Under the pieces are notes generated by a model that did no database searches, had not been told where the DNA came from, and saw nothing but the letters and a program-made list of their open reading frames with translations. A stretch of DNA of 64,000 nt from Flavobacterium lindanitolerans (GTDB lineage: Bacteria > Bacteroidota > Bacteroidia > Flavobacteriales > Flavobacteriaceae). Where the stretch lies: contig NZ_PJND01000007.1 in assembly GCF_002846575.1 (NCBI RefSeq), forward strand, positions 1,922,001 to 1,986,000, given 5' to 3'. The position numbers and the translations under genes were made by a program. Shown here one piece after another: positions 34,716 to 44,057 of the stretch (positions are counted from its first letter, which is position 1; each line of letters opens with the position of its first letter).

Positions 34716-35876
34716 ATGGAGAATTTCAAGATGATAGCCAAAACTTTTTTCGGATTTGAAGAAATTTTGGCGAAAGAATTACAGGTTTTAGGGGCTCAAA
34801 AAGTAGAACAGGGCGTAAGAATGGTCAGTTTTGTAGGAGATAAAGGATTTATGTATAAAGCCAATCTTGCCTTGCGTACCGCCTTAAAAATCTTAAAACC
34901 TATTTACCAGTTCAGGGCAACCAATGAACAGTCATTATACAAAGGCATTTCAGCAATTGACTGGTCACAACATCTAAATTCCAACCGTACTTTTGTGATT
35001 GATACTACCGTGCATTCGGATTATTTTAAACACTCGCAATTTGTTTCGCAAAAAAGCAAGGATGCCATCGTAGACCAGTTTAGGAGCAAGACCGGAGCAA
35101 GACCAAGTATTGACAAGGACTATCCGGATTTGAGAATCAATATCCACATCGACAGAGACCAGGTTTCTGTGGCGCTGGACACTTCAGGGAGTTCCCTACA
35201 TCAAAGAGGTTACAGAATCGCAACCAATATAGCACCAATCAATGAAGTACTGGCGGCCGGAATGTTATTGCTTTCCGGTTGGGACGGTCAGGGACATTTT
35301 TTAGACCCGATGTGCGGTTCGGGAACCATACTGGCAGAAGCGGCCATGATTGCCTGCAATATTCCTGCTAACCTGAACAGACGGGAATTTGCTTTTGAAA
35401 AATGGAACGATTGGGATAACGACCTTTTTGACCAGATTGTAGATTCTTTATTGAAGAAGGTAAGAGAATTTCATTATACGATTCAGGGCTATGACAAGGC
35501 ACCGTCGGCAGTTTTAAAAGCAAAAGACAATATCAGAAATGCCAACCTTGACGAATATGTTTCCATTGCAGAGAAAAATTTCTTCGACACAGAAAAAACG
35601 ACACAAGGTCCCTTACATATGGTTTTCAATCCGCCGTATGGTGAACGCCTCGATATTGAAATGGAGCGTTTTTACAAAAATATAGGTGATACCCTGAAAC
35701 AAAACTATCCTAATACTAATGCCTGGTTTATTACTGCAAATATTGAAGCGTTGAAATTTGTGGGTTTAAGGCCTTCCAGAAAAATCAAATTATACAACGG
35801 TAGCCTGGAAGCCAGACTGGTCAAGTATGAAATGTATGAAGGCAGTAAAAGAGCCAAATTTGCCCAACCGGACTGA
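34716..35876 (+). CDS. THUMP-domain class I RNA methyltransferase (RlmL N-terminal half type)
   Basis: The 386-residue protein has an N-terminal ferredoxin-like/THUMP domain (MIAKTFFGFEEILAKELQVLGAQ, RTFVIDTTVHSDYFKHSQFV). A Rossmann methyltransferase domain follows, with FLDPMCGSGTILAEAAMIA and the N6-adenine/N2-guanine type motif FNPPYGERL. It corresponds to the RlmL part of RlmKL, which methylates 23S rRNA G2445; the YpsC group is the alternative. RlmK is not fused. It lies two bases before the AraC regulator gene. Confidence 0.88.
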   Translation: MENFKMIAKTFFGFEEILAKELQVLGAQKVEQGVRMVSFVGDKGFMYKANLALRTALKILKPIYQFRATNEQSLYKGISAIDWSQHLNSNRTFVIDTTVHSDYFKHSQFVSQKSKDAIVDQFRSKTGARPSIDKDYPDLRINIHIDRDQVSVALDTSGSSLHQRGYRIATNIAPINEVLAAGMLLLSGWDGQGHFLDPMCGSGTILAEAAMIACNIPANLNRREFAFEKWNDWDNDLFDQIVDSLLKKVREFHYTIQGYDKAPSAVLKAKDNIRNANLDEYVSIAEKNFFDTEKTTQGPLHMVFNPPYGERLDIEMERFYKNIGDTLKQNYPNTNAWFITANIEALKFVGLRPSRKIKLYNGSLEARLVKYEMYEGSKRAKFAQPD

Positions 35877-35878
35877 TA

Positions 35879-36715
35879 ATGGAAAAATTTGTTTCTATAC
35901 AGCCTAAAAACGAAATAATCAGGAAGTATATTGCCTATTATTATTTCCATAGCTGTACGGATGCTAAATTTGAAAAATCATTTGTCTTTTATCCGAATTA
36001 TAAAAACGCGCTGACGGTTTATAAAAATGCTGAAATCGTATTGTCAGAAGAGGGAACGGCTGTTTCTGATTCGGCTACCAAACAGTTATGTGTTTTATAT
36101 ACTACAAATCTTGACAAGAGTATCCGGGTCAGATTTAAGGGTGCTTTTGATAAGATAGGAGTTGTTTTTACTCCATTAGGACTTAATCATTTTGTAGATA
36201 AGCCTCTTTTTCAGGTACTTTCGGAAAGGATTGGCTATTTTGATTATTTCGGTTTTCCTTTTGAAAAATGCGTTACGGCTGTTTTTGAAGAAAATGATGA
36301 ATCTGAAAAAGCAAAGCTTTTGGACGCTTTTTTTGAAAACAGGCTGGTAGATTTTAATGTTCCTGCTCTTGAAAAGGCGGTGAGTGAAATTATAAAATCC
36401 GGTGGACTGGTCAAAGTCGCAGCACTTTCGGAAAAATTAAAGACAAACCGAAAAACACTGTTGCGGTTGTTTCAAAAGCATCTGTTGTGTTCTGTTGAAG
36501 AGTATAAAAAAATGGTGCGGTTCCGACAGGCAATTAATTTTTCGCAAGAGCAAAACGGAGCCAATACGCTTACTGAGGTTGCTCTTTTCAGTCAATATTA
36601 TGACCAGGCCGATTTTATACGCCAATTCAAATCCATTACAAAAGAATCCCCCAAAAAAGTTATCCCATCCATTTCAAAACTGGGCAACGAAGAAACCTAT
36701 TGGAAATTGGAGTAA
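35879..36715 (+). CDS. AraC family transcriptional regulator
   Basis: The 278-residue protein has an N-terminal ligand-type domain (RKYIAYYYFHSCTDAKFEKSFVFYPN, RVRFKGAFDKIGVVFTPLGLNHF) like the Bacteroidetes DUF6597 sensor. A C-terminal double HTH follows: KVAALSEKLKTNRKTLLRLFQKHL and LTEVALFSQYYDQADFIRQFKSITKESPKKV. The signature F..Y.DQ.HF.R.FK is present with D in place of H. It begins two bases after the RNA methyltransferase gene. Its targets are unknown; the esterase-like gene 64 bases downstream is a candidate. Confidence 0.85.
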   Translation: MEKFVSIQPKNEIIRKYIAYYYFHSCTDAKFEKSFVFYPNYKNALTVYKNAEIVLSEEGTAVSDSATKQLCVLYTTNLDKSIRVRFKGAFDKIGVVFTPLGLNHFVDKPLFQVLSERIGYFDYFGFPFEKCVTAVFEENDESEKAKLLDAFFENRLVDFNVPALEKAVSEIIKSGGLVKVAALSEKLKTNRKTLLRLFQKHLLCSVEEYKKMVRFRQAINFSQEQNGANTLTEVALFSQYYDQADFIRQFKSITKESPKKVIPSISKLGNEETYWKLE

Positions 36716-36779
36716 TGTCCCAATCATACAATTAATTACGAGAAATCAGGCTTTAATTTGTCTGACTTAAATAAATTTT

Positions 36780-38042
36780 ATGGTATCCAGAGTCGTATTT
36801 ATCATGTGTTTATTCTATCTGCAATTTTCATTCTCACAGGAAAAGCAGGAGTATCTTTCAGTAAATAAATTCGACCTGAATAAACTGCCTGAGTTTCCAC
36901 AGTCGGAAATGAAGATTATAGGTTTTGGGGCCTATCACGGGAGTGCCAAAACAGAAGAAGCCGAACTTTTACTGTTGCAGGCTGTTTTAAAAAACAACGA
37001 TGTTCGGTTTTATTTTCCGGAAACAGATTATAGCATTGCTTATTATTTTAATGAATATCTGCAAAAAGGGGATGAAAAACTACTGAAAGATTTGGTTCAG
37101 ACGTATGGTACGAGAGTGCCGCAGGAACGTTCTGTAGAAGCCTTTATGAAATGGAAAAAGCTTAAAGGCATAAACGATAATTTGCCTCCCAATAAAAAAA
37201 TAAAAGTTCTTGGGGCTGACCCTATTGTGACCTATAAATACACATGCAGGCATTTGCTGTTATTGGCTGATGCGGAACCAAACCAATGGAAAAAGCTATC
37301 CGAATTAAAAGGAATGGTTGAAAAAGATACGGCAAATTATTCGCCTTATAAAGAAAGTTATTCTAAAAAAATGTTGAGGGAATTTGTAGCCGATTATGAA
37401 GCCAATACCCAAAACTACAGAAGATTTATCAAAAACCAAAAGCAGTTTGACTATCTGATAGCGACTATAAAAACAAGTTTTGGGGAGTATTCAAGAGAAG
37501 AAAGTATTTATAATAACTACATAGCTCTTTCAAAAATCTATAACTATGATGAAGGAGTAAAGTTTTTCAGGTATGGATTTGCCCATTTGATGAAAATAAG
37601 AGAAGAGGAACATTTTGCTTCCTTCTTTACCCAATTGATTGAAAACGGGGTTTATAAAAAAGAAGAGATAGTTTCGGTTTTGGGCTACCTGACCAAATCG
37701 AGAGTGCTTTGGGACGATGTTTTTGATAAACAGGGCAATTATAAAAAATCAACCACAAAAGGCGGTTTTGGTATTGGAGACTATAGCAAGGAGTATTTTA
37801 AAGGAATAGACGGGCTTAAAAAGCAGCAGGTTTCTGACCTTAGCCTTTTTAGATTAAACCAACCCCATAGTCCCTACCGTCAAAAGGGTTGCTCTGATTT
37901 GATAGAGGTAGTAACAAAGCCTAAGCCAAAGCATATTATAGACTACAGCAGCAAAAAAAGTACGGCAGATTTTATTGATTATGCTGTTTTATTAAGTCAT
38001 TCAAAAGCCAATACTTCTCTTTATAAACTTTCGGAAGAATAA
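36780..38042 (+). CDS. Secreted protein distantly like erythromycin esterase/TraB fold
   Basis: The 420-residue protein starts with a signal peptide (SRVVFIMCLFYLQFSFS). Its mature domain opens with MKIIGFGAYHGSAKTEEAELLLLQAVL and VRFYFPETDYSIAYYFNEYLQKGD. This order of Gly-x-x-His-Gly, a nearby acidic pair and FPETD resembles the Ere/ChaN/TraB superfamily, where His and Glu act in catalysis. The resemblance is by eye and weak beyond those motifs. I see no substrate clue. It is transcribed after an AraC regulator and may be controlled by it. Confidence 0.55.
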   Translation: MVSRVVFIMCLFYLQFSFSQEKQEYLSVNKFDLNKLPEFPQSEMKIIGFGAYHGSAKTEEAELLLLQAVLKNNDVRFYFPETDYSIAYYFNEYLQKGDEKLLKDLVQTYGTRVPQERSVEAFMKWKKLKGINDNLPPNKKIKVLGADPIVTYKYTCRHLLLLADAEPNQWKKLSELKGMVEKDTANYSPYKESYSKKMLREFVADYEANTQNYRRFIKNQKQFDYLIATIKTSFGEYSREESIYNNYIALSKIYNYDEGVKFFRYGFAHLMKIREEEHFASFFTQLIENGVYKKEEIVSVLGYLTKSRVLWDDVFDKQGNYKKSTTKGGFGIGDYSKEYFKGIDGLKKQQVSDLSLFRLNQPHSPYRQKGCSDLIEVVTKPKPKHIIDYSSKKSTADFIDYAVLLSHSKANTSLYKLSEE

Positions 38043-38091
38043 TTTTATGGTTAGATTTGCAGGACTGGAATTAATCTAACGAATTTTTACA

Positions 38092-38325
38092 ATGACTCTA
38101 AAAACGAAAGCTTTCCTTTACCAATTATTATCTTTTGCTGTTTTGTTTATCCTATTCCGCTTTCTGGTAGCGGCTTATACCAATTTGCACGGATTCTGGA
38201 TTCCATTGACGGCTTTTATGATTGCAACACTTCTTTCGCCTCAATTTCAGGCCGTGAAAACAAATGACGGAGAAAAGCTTTTTATGAAATGGATTTTCAT
38301 GAAGGGAATCAGGCAAATCAAATAG
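38092..38325 (+). CDS. Small hypothetical membrane protein
   Basis: A 77-residue protein with two hydrophobic segments (FLYQLLSFAVLFILFRFLVAAY and GFWIPLTAFMIATLLSPQF) and a basic end (GIRQIK). I recognise no family by function. It converges with the DUF6048 gene, with one base between stops. Confidence 0.65.
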   Translation: MTLKTKAFLYQLLSFAVLFILFRFLVAAYTNLHGFWIPLTAFMIATLLSPQFQAVKTNDGEKLFMKWIFMKGIRQIK

Positions 38326-38326
38326 C

Positions 38327-39067
38327 TTATTCCTTCTTTTTACCTTCAGTTTCCGCTTTAGGAAGATTTTTCTTTTTGTAGATAGGAATAAAATAACTCA
38401 CGGTGTAATTGAAGCCTACACCAAAGTCACCGTCATACGTACGATTATATCCCGGAATGTAAAGGTTGTCAAAATCACTAGGTTTTTTGTTGGAAACCAA
38501 TCGATTCAGACGTAGTGTAAAACCCATGAAAAAATTGTCAAAGACTTCTGCTTTTACACCGGCTACAAATTCTACCCAATGCGCCGAAAGTCCGGAGTAT
38601 TTTCTCGATACGGTAATCACACCCGATTCGTCAAAATAAGGATGCGGATTATAGATGGAATAGCTGTTTAATTCTTGTGTAAAAGAACTTACGCCGTAGC
38701 GCATTCCCAGCGTAATCATGTTTTCCATATCCAGCCAGTTTTTGTAGATATTGTAATCAAATCCGGCTTTGAAATAGGTTCCTTTTGTTGTAAAATTCAA
38801 TTGAGGCTCGTCAGTAGTTTTGTTTTCGTTACCTACTTCTCCGGCAATATAGATTTTTTCTGTCAGGCGGTAATCGCCGGTAATCTCAAAACCTTTATAA
38901 TCGTTGTCGTAGATAGACCGTGCAATTTTATATAAATCGGTACCAAGACGCAATCCATAACGCTCTGTCCTGGGAGCGACTGTGTCTTTTTTTTTGTCTT
39001 GTGCAAAAGCGGATAATGAAATCAGCACTAAAGCCAGATTAAAAATAGATTTTAATGTGTATTTCAT
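38327..39067 (-). CDS. DUF6048-like outer-envelope protein
   Basis: The 246-residue protein has a signal peptide (KSIFNLALVLISLSAFA). The mature part has many amphipathic strands ending in aromatic residues (ERYGLRLGTDLYKIARSIYD, FTLRLNRLV, GVGFNYTVSYFIPIYKK), typical of a small outer-membrane barrel. From memory this is DUF6048, which in Flavobacteriaceae follows DUF6452 and rlmD. It overlaps the end of the DUF6452 gene by 29 bases, suggesting coupled translation. Confidence 0.75.
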   Translation of the reverse strand: MKYTLKSIFNLALVLISLSAFAQDKKKDTVAPRTERYGLRLGTDLYKIARSIYDNDYKGFEITGDYRLTEKIYIAGEVGNENKTTDEPQLNFTTKGTYFKAGFDYNIYKNWLDMENMITLGMRYGVSSFTQELNSYSIYNPHPYFDESGVITVSRKYSGLSAHWVEFVAGVKAEVFDNFFMGFTLRLNRLVSNKKPSDFDNLYIPGYNRTYDGDFGVGFNYTVSYFIPIYKKKNLPKAETEGKKKE

Positions 39068-39584
39068 TTTCGGTTACGATGTTAGGTGTTTCAACAACAA
39101 TATTGCTAATCCAACGGTTGCTGTCAACGGTGTTAGGTTCTTGTACAGGGCTTCCGGTAAGGTCAAAATTGGTCTTGTAGCCGCAGGCTCTGGAAACGTA
39201 GATTTCTTTTGTAGTATAATTGAAGACAATCTTATCCTCGTTGCGAATTGCAGGATTTGTGCTTGTCGAATTTTGGGTAAGCGTATATTCTGTTGTTTCT
39301 CCGGTAATTTTTAAAGGCAGCCCGATTTTATTTGCGCTGGTCAGATAACGATTAGGGTCGGTAGATGACAGTCCTTCATTAAAAACTACTCCTGTTGTCA
39401 TTCCTGTTGCTACTGCTGTAAGATTGGTAACAGGTTTTAGAATGGAAGGATTGTCCTTTTCGCGAAACTCAATCATAAGTCTTGGAGTAGTAGGGGTGCC
39501 TCCGGAGCAGATATCGTCCTTTTCACAGCCAAAAAAGCAGATAGCTATAAAAAGTGCCGTTATTATATTTAGAATCTTATTCAT
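39039..39584 (-). CDS. DUF6452-like lipoprotein
   Basis: The start is placed at ATG 39584 so that the product (181 residues) opens with a lipoprotein signal, ITALFIAICFFGC. The mature part begins EKDDICSGGTPTTPRLMIEF, a conserved opening of the DUF6452 family as I remember it. An in-frame ATG 36 bases upstream would put 12 polar residues before the signal. It starts four bases after rlmD stops and overlaps the DUF6048 gene. The function is unknown, but the constant partnership with DUF6048 suggests an outer-membrane pair. Confidence 0.75.
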   Translation of the reverse strand: MNKILNIITALFIAICFFGCEKDDICSGGTPTTPRLMIEFREKDNPSILKPVTNLTAVATGMTTGVVFNEGLSSTDPNRYLTSANKIGLPLKITGETTEYTLTQNSTSTNPAIRNEDKIVFNYTTKEIYVSRACGYKTNFDLTGSPVQEPNTVDSNRWISNIVVETPNIVTENEIHIKIYF

Positions 39585-39588
39585 CAAT

Positions 39589-41001
39589 TTATCTTTTTTC
39601 CAAAAGTACAACATTTTCAACGTGATGCGTTTGCGGAAACATATCTACCGGACGCACTTTGGTTACTTTATAAAACTCATCCATTAGAGCCAGGTCGCGC
39701 GCCTGTGTTGCAGAATTACAGCTTACATAAACGATTCTTTTTGGCGCAATTTTTAAAATCTGTTCGATAACGTCTTTGTGCATACCGTCTCTTGGCGGGT
39801 CAGTAATAATCACGTCCGGTTTGCCGTGCTGTGCAATAAATGCTTCATTGAAGACTACTTTCATGTCGCCAACAAAAAACTCACAATTGATAATCTCGTT
39901 ACGTTTTGCGTTTTCTTTGGCATCTGCAATAGCTTCTGGTACGGCTTCAACTCCAATTACTTTCCCTGCTTTTTTGGAGACAAATTGTGCAATAGTTCCT
40001 GTCCCTGTATACAAATCATACACCAGCTCATTGCCGGTCAGCCCTGCAAAATCACGTGTAATTTTATACAATTCATAGGCCTGGTCAGAATTGGTCTGGT
40101 AGAATGATTTGGCATTAATGCTAAATTTAAGGCCTTCCATTTCTTCCAGAATATAATCTCTTCCTTTGTAAAGGATTACGTTTTGGTCATAAATAGTGTC
40201 ATTAGGTTTGCTGTTGATTACATATTGCAGCGATTTTATATTCGGGAATTTTTCCAACAGGAAGTTTAGCAATGCTTCTCTTTGTTCTTTATTTTCTTCA
40301 AAAAACTGAATCAATACCATGATTTCACCAGTTGAAGCCGTACGAATCATTAGCGTACGCAAAAAGCCTTCATGGTTTCTTGGATTAAAAAATGCCAGGC
40401 CATGCTCGTTTGCATAATCGCGGATTGAATTTCGGATGGCATTGGATGGGTCTTCCTGAAGATGGCATTGGGTAATGTCTAAAATTTTATCCCACATTTT
40501 AGGAATATGGAAACCAAGGGCATTTCTGTTCCCCAGGTCCTCATCGCTTTCAATTTCCTTTTCGGTCAGCCAACGGGCGTTCGAAAAAGAAAACTCCATT
40601 TTATTTCTATAGAAAAACTGTTTTTCAGAACCAAGGATAGGTTCAAATTCAGGCAGTTCGATTTTACCAATGCGTTTCAGGTGATTGAAAACTTCGTTGT
40701 TTTTGTAAAACAGCTGTTTTTCATAAGCCATATTTTGCCATTTACAGCCTCCACAGGCTCCAAAATGTTGGCAAACCGGCTCGACTCTATCTTCGGAAAA
40801 TTCATGAAAGGCAACGGCTTTACCTTCGTAATAGGCCTTTCTCTTTTTAAATGTCTGAATATCTACTACATCACCAGGCACGACGTTTGGAATAAAAATT
40901 ACTTTTCCATCCGGCGCTTTTGCAACTGAAACTCCTTTGGCACCTGCATCCAGTACCTTAATATTTTCAAAAACGATCTTGTCTGTCTTCTTTCTTCCCA
41001 T
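39589..41001 (-). CDS. rlmD: 23S rRNA (uracil-5-)-methyltransferase
   Basis: The 470-residue TrmA/RumA-type enzyme methylates uracil C5 in 23S rRNA using SAM. It has an N-terminal TRAM domain (GKVIFIPNVVPGDVVDIQTFKKRKAYYEG), an iron-sulfur cluster site (CQHFGACGGCKWQNM with a later Cys), SAM binding at VYDLYTGTGTIAQFVSKKA and the catalytic Cys in RIVYVSCNSATQARDL. A -7-like TATTTTTG on the minus strand (41013-41006) lies only about four bases before the ATG, so its transcript may be nearly leaderless. Confidence 0.9.
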   Translation of the reverse strand: MGRKKTDKIVFENIKVLDAGAKGVSVAKAPDGKVIFIPNVVPGDVVDIQTFKKRKAYYEGKAVAFHEFSEDRVEPVCQHFGACGGCKWQNMAYEKQLFYKNNEVFNHLKRIGKIELPEFEPILGSEKQFFYRNKMEFSFSNARWLTEKEIESDEDLGNRNALGFHIPKMWDKILDITQCHLQEDPSNAIRNSIRDYANEHGLAFFNPRNHEGFLRTLMIRTASTGEIMVLIQFFEENKEQREALLNFLLEKFPNIKSLQYVINSKPNDTIYDQNVILYKGRDYILEEMEGLKFSINAKSFYQTNSDQAYELYKITRDFAGLTGNELVYDLYTGTGTIAQFVSKKAGKVIGVEAVPEAIADAKENAKRNEIINCEFFVGDMKVVFNEAFIAQHGKPDVIITDPPRDGMHKDVIEQILKIAPKRIVYVSCNSATQARDLALMDEFYKVTKVRPVDMFPQTHHVENVVLLEKR

Positions 41002-41104
41002 ACGGCAAAAATAAGTGATTGTTCTGTTTTTTGAATTGAAATTAAGAAAATTTTTCCGTGCCGGTTTTCGGAATGCTGTAAGCTAATTTTTAAACAGTAT
41101 GAAA

Positions 41105-41134
41105 TTGTTTTGGAGGTCTTATTTTATAAATTTG
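41105..41134 (+). promoter_or_regulatory. Promoter of the DUF1697 gene
   Basis: TTG (41105-41107), a 19-base gap and TAAATTTG (41127-41134) match the -33/-7 consensus, 26 bases before the ATG. Confidence 0.55.
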
Positions 41135-41159
41135 GAAAGAAATTTTTAAAAAGAAAATC

Positions 41160-41717
41160 ATGAAATCGTATGTAGCTCTTCTTAGGGGAATTAATGTTAG
41201 CGGTCAAAAATTGATTAAAATGGAAACTTTAAGAAAAGTAATGGAAGATTTTGGTTTTCAAAATGTTAAAACCTATATACAAAGTGGAAATATTCTCTTT
41301 GATACTACAGGAAACATGACTCCGGAAACGTTGGAAAAGCAGATTCACGACCTGATTGAAGCCCATTTTGGTTTTGATGTTTCGGTTGTGGTAACAGACA
41401 GGGAAATGCTGCAATGGATTTCGGTAAATAATCCTTACCTGAAAGAAAAAGAGATTGATTTGAAAAAACTCTATATCACTTTTCTGGGTTCTGAACCTTC
41501 AAAAGAAAACATTCAGGCCTTACTAAATGCAAATTTTGAACCTGATGAAATTATTATAAAAGAAAGAATCATCTTTATGAAATATAATAATCCGGCCGGT
41601 AATTCAAAACTTAACAACAAGCTGATTGAAAATAAGCTGAAAGTGACCGCAACAGCCCGAAACTGGAATACCACAATAAAGCTGTTGGCGTTGTTTGAAG
41701 AAAGGGTAGTATCCTGA
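41160..41717 (+). CDS. DUF1697 family protein
   Basis: The 185-residue protein begins with the family signature YVALLRGINVSGQKLIKMETLRKVMEDFGFQNVKTYIQSGNILF, then has VVVTDREMLQWI and ends with NNKLIENKLKVTATARNWNTTIKLLAL. DUF1697 proteins are small, soluble and of unknown function; the KVTATARNWNT end resembles a nucleic-acid or nucleotide binding site in some reports. It is a single-gene unit with its own promoter. Confidence 0.88.
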   Translation: MKSYVALLRGINVSGQKLIKMETLRKVMEDFGFQNVKTYIQSGNILFDTTGNMTPETLEKQIHDLIEAHFGFDVSVVVTDREMLQWISVNNPYLKEKEIDLKKLYITFLGSEPSKENIQALLNANFEPDEIIIKERIIFMKYNNPAGNSKLNNKLIENKLKVTATARNWNTTIKLLALFEERVVS

Positions 41718-41799
41718 TACTTTTGTTAAAGTTTATAAAATTTAATTTCTTCCCGTTTTTGATTTTCGTAATTTTAGGAGAAACAAATCTACAACACTT

Positions 41800-42216
41800 A
41801 TGAAAAGAAATGCCACAGCAGTTTGGGAAGGTTCACTCAAAGAAGGGAACGGAAAAATTTCTACCCAGAGTACCGTTTTAAGTAATGTTCAATATTCTTT
41901 CAAAACCCGTTTTGAACATGGAAACGGGACAAATCCTGAAGAGTTAATTGCGGCAGCCCATGCCGGCTGTTTTACCATGCAACTCACAGCCTATTTGAAT
42001 GAGGCAGGTTTTAGGGTAGCATCTATCGAAACCAAATGCGATGTTGATTTTCAGGATGGAAGCGTTGTAGGCTCACATTTGTCAGTTATAGGAAGAGTCG
42101 ATGCGATTTCAACAGACCAGTTCCAGGAATTGGTAAAAAAGGCAGAAACAACCTGTCCGATTTCCAGATTGCTAAATACTAAAATTACTTCGAATGCTAC
42201 GTTAGTACTTCCGTAA
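41800..42216 (+). CDS. OsmC-type peroxidase
   Basis: The 138-residue protein matches OsmC/Ohr peroxidases that reduce organic hydroperoxides. It has [18 protein letters not shown] near the start, [20 protein letters not shown] with the peroxidatic Cys, and [14 protein letters not shown] with the resolving Cys. The OsmC branch is preferred to Ohr from the [14 protein letters not shown] pattern. It stands alone. Confidence 0.92.
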   Translation: MKRNATAVWEGSLKEGNGKISTQSTVLSNVQYSFKTRFEHGNGTNPEELIAAAHAGCFTMQLTAYLNEAGFRVASIETKCDVDFQDGSVVGSHLSVIGRVDAISTDQFQELVKKAETTCPISRLLNTKITSNATLVLP

Positions 42217-42239
42217 TTTTAATTTTTTATAGATACATG

Positions 42240-42283
42240 AATCCCATTTTTGCATCTGAAAAGTCAGTTGGAGAAATGGGATT
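42240..42283 (+). terminator. Terminator-like inverted repeat between the OsmC gene and rocD
   Basis: AATCCCATTT (42240-42249) and AAATGGGATT (42274-42283) form a 10-base stem with a 24-base loop. The T-run after it is weak, so it may be a partial terminator or another RNA structure. Confidence 0.35.
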
Positions 42284-42311
42284 TCCATTTGTTTTCGTTC
42301 AACTACAACGA

Positions 42312-42341
42312 TTGAAAATCCATTTAGATTCATTAATTTTG
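42312..42341 (+). promoter_or_regulatory. Promoter of rocD
   Basis: TTG (42312-42314), a 19-base gap and TAATTTTG (42334-42341) match the -33/-7 consensus closely, about 69 bases before the ATG. Confidence 0.6.
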
Positions 42342-42409
42342 TAATGTCATATGGATGATTTCTCTCCACAAGAAGGAATTGATTTTTGAAGAATTAAAAT
42401 ACTTTCACA

Positions 42410-43654
42410 ATGTCAGTTTTAGAAAAAAACAATGCCTCTGAAGCTATTTCTTTAGAAGATAAATTCGGTGCGCACAATTACCATCCGCTTCCTGTAGTTT
42501 TAAGCAGAGGTGAAGGTGTGTATGTCTGGGATACGGAAGGGAAAAGATACTATGACTTCCTTTCGGCCTATTCTGCCGTAAATCAAGGCCACTGCCATCC
42601 AAAAATCATTACTGCTTTGGTTAATCAGGCACAGACCCTGACATTGACTTCCAGGGCTTTTTATAATGACAAGCTGGGCAAATACGAAGAGTTTGTTACC
42701 CGATATTTTGGGTTTGACAAAGTATTGCCAATGAACACTGGTGCAGAAGCAGTTGAAACGGCCATCAAAATTTGTAGAAAATGGGCCTACGAGAAAAACG
42801 GAATTCCGGAAAATGAAGCAAAGATTATTGTCTGTGATGGGAATTTCCACGGCAGAACTACAACAATCATTTCTTTCTCTAATGATGAGAATGCACGCAA
42901 AAATTTCGGGCCTTACACAGGCGGATTCATTAACATCAACTATGATGATATTGAAGCTCTGGAAAATGTTTTGGCAACCCAAAAGAATATAGCCGGTTTC
43001 TTAGTTGAGCCTATTCAGGGAGAAGCAGGTGTATATGTGCCTTCTGAAGGATATCTGGTAAAAGCCAAAACCTTGTGCGAAAAGCATAACGTTTTGTTTA
43101 TTGCAGACGAAGTACAGACCGGAATAGCAAGAACGGGTAAACTGCTGGCGGTACACCATGAAAGTGTACAACCGGACATACTGATACTTGGAAAGGCATT
43201 ATCAGGTGGTGCTTATCCTGTTTCGGCGGTATTGGCAAACGATGAGATTATGAATGTTATCAAGCCGGGACAACACGGTTCTACTTTTGGTGGAAATCCT
43301 ATTGCGGCGGCTGTTGCCATTGCTGCTTTGGAAGTTGTGAAAGATGAAAAGCTTGCAGAAAATGCAGACTATCTGGGGACTATTTTCCGTGAAAAACTTG
43401 GGGAATATATCAAGACCAGTAATATCGCAACTTTAGTAAGAGGAAAAGGGCTATTGAATGCCATAGTAATTAATGATACGGAAGAAAGCGATACGGCATG
43501 GAATATCTGCCTGTCGTTACGCGATAACGGACTTCTGGCAAAACCAACACATGGTAATATTATTCGTTTTGCACCGCCATTGGTCATGAATGAAGAGCAA
43601 TTGCTGGATTGTGTTTCCATTATTATCAAAACCTTGAAAGAGTTTGAAAAATAA
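42410..43654 (+). CDS. rocD: Ornithine--oxo-acid transaminase
   Basis: The 414-residue PLP enzyme converts ornithine and 2-oxoglutarate to glutamate semialdehyde and glutamate. It has [22 protein letters not shown] near the start, [53 protein letters not shown] and the PLP lysine in [18 protein letters not shown]. These identify the ornithine branch rather than acetylornithine aminotransferase. It allows growth on arginine or ornithine and links them to proline and glutamate. Confidence 0.93.
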   Translation: MSVLEKNNASEAISLEDKFGAHNYHPLPVVLSRGEGVYVWDTEGKRYYDFLSAYSAVNQGHCHPKIITALVNQAQTLTLTSRAFYNDKLGKYEEFVTRYFGFDKVLPMNTGAEAVETAIKICRKWAYEKNGIPENEAKIIVCDGNFHGRTTTIISFSNDENARKNFGPYTGGFININYDDIEALENVLATQKNIAGFLVEPIQGEAGVYVPSEGYLVKAKTLCEKHNVLFIADEVQTGIARTGKLLAVHHESVQPDILILGKALSGGAYPVSAVLANDEIMNVIKPGQHGSTFGGNPIAAAVAIAALEVVKDEKLAENADYLGTIFREKLGEYIKTSNIATLVRGKGLLNAIVINDTEESDTAWNICLSLRDNGLLAKPTHGNIIRFAPPLVMNEEQLLDCVSIIIKTLKEFEK

Positions 43655-43660
43655 AAACTA

Positions 43661-43690
43661 AAAAAGCCGCTATAGCGGCTTTTTTTTATG
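43661..43690. terminator. Bidirectional terminator after rocD
   Basis: AAAAAGCCGC (43661-43670) and GCGGCTTTTT (43675-43684) form a stem with loop TATA, with A and T runs on each side. Confidence 0.9.
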
Positions 43691-43704
43691 ATATTGGATA
43701 GGGC

Positions 43705-44037
43705 TTAGCCTCCCATAACATCTCTCATCAGAGCTTCTACTTGTTGTTGGTCTTGCATACCTTCAAGTCCAAGCTTTGCATATAGCCATACATAAAGAAG
43801 AATCATAAGTACGTTAAGAACAATTCCAATTATGGCTAAAATCTTTCCGGTTGTCAGGTTAGAGTAATTCGAATATAATTCTGGATTTTCAACATAAAGT
43901 TTCTTGTCCTTTGCAGCCAGTATAAGTGCTACAACAGCAAGAATTAATCCGATTATACCATAACAGCAGCAGGTTAGGATAGATAGAATCCCCAGAATAA
44001 GAACGGCTAAAGCATTAGGTAATTTTTGTTTTTCCAT
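43705..44037 (-). CDS. CCC-motif membrane protein
   Basis: A 110-residue protein with two hydrophobic regions, ALAVLILGILSILTCCCYGIIGLILAVVALILAA and LAIIGIVLNVLMILLYVWLY, the first containing three consecutive cysteines. The connecting loop is KDKKLYVENPELYSNYSNL. This is the layout of the DUF4190-like 'CCC motif' membrane proteins common in Flavobacteriaceae. The function is unknown. It is 20 bases downstream of the DUF2752 gene, a frequent neighbour. Confidence 0.8.
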   Translation of the reverse strand: MEKQKLPNALAVLILGILSILTCCCYGIIGLILAVVALILAAKDKKLYVENPELYSNYSNLTTGKILAIIGIVLNVLMILLYVWLYAKLGLEGMQDQQQVEALMRDVMGG

Positions 44038-44057
44038 AGATAAAAAGATTTAATTGT

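Noticed and set aside
36780..38042. Calling the exported protein a macrolide esterase
   Set aside because: Only the first motifs resemble Ere proteins; the rest of the sequence does not support a resistance role.
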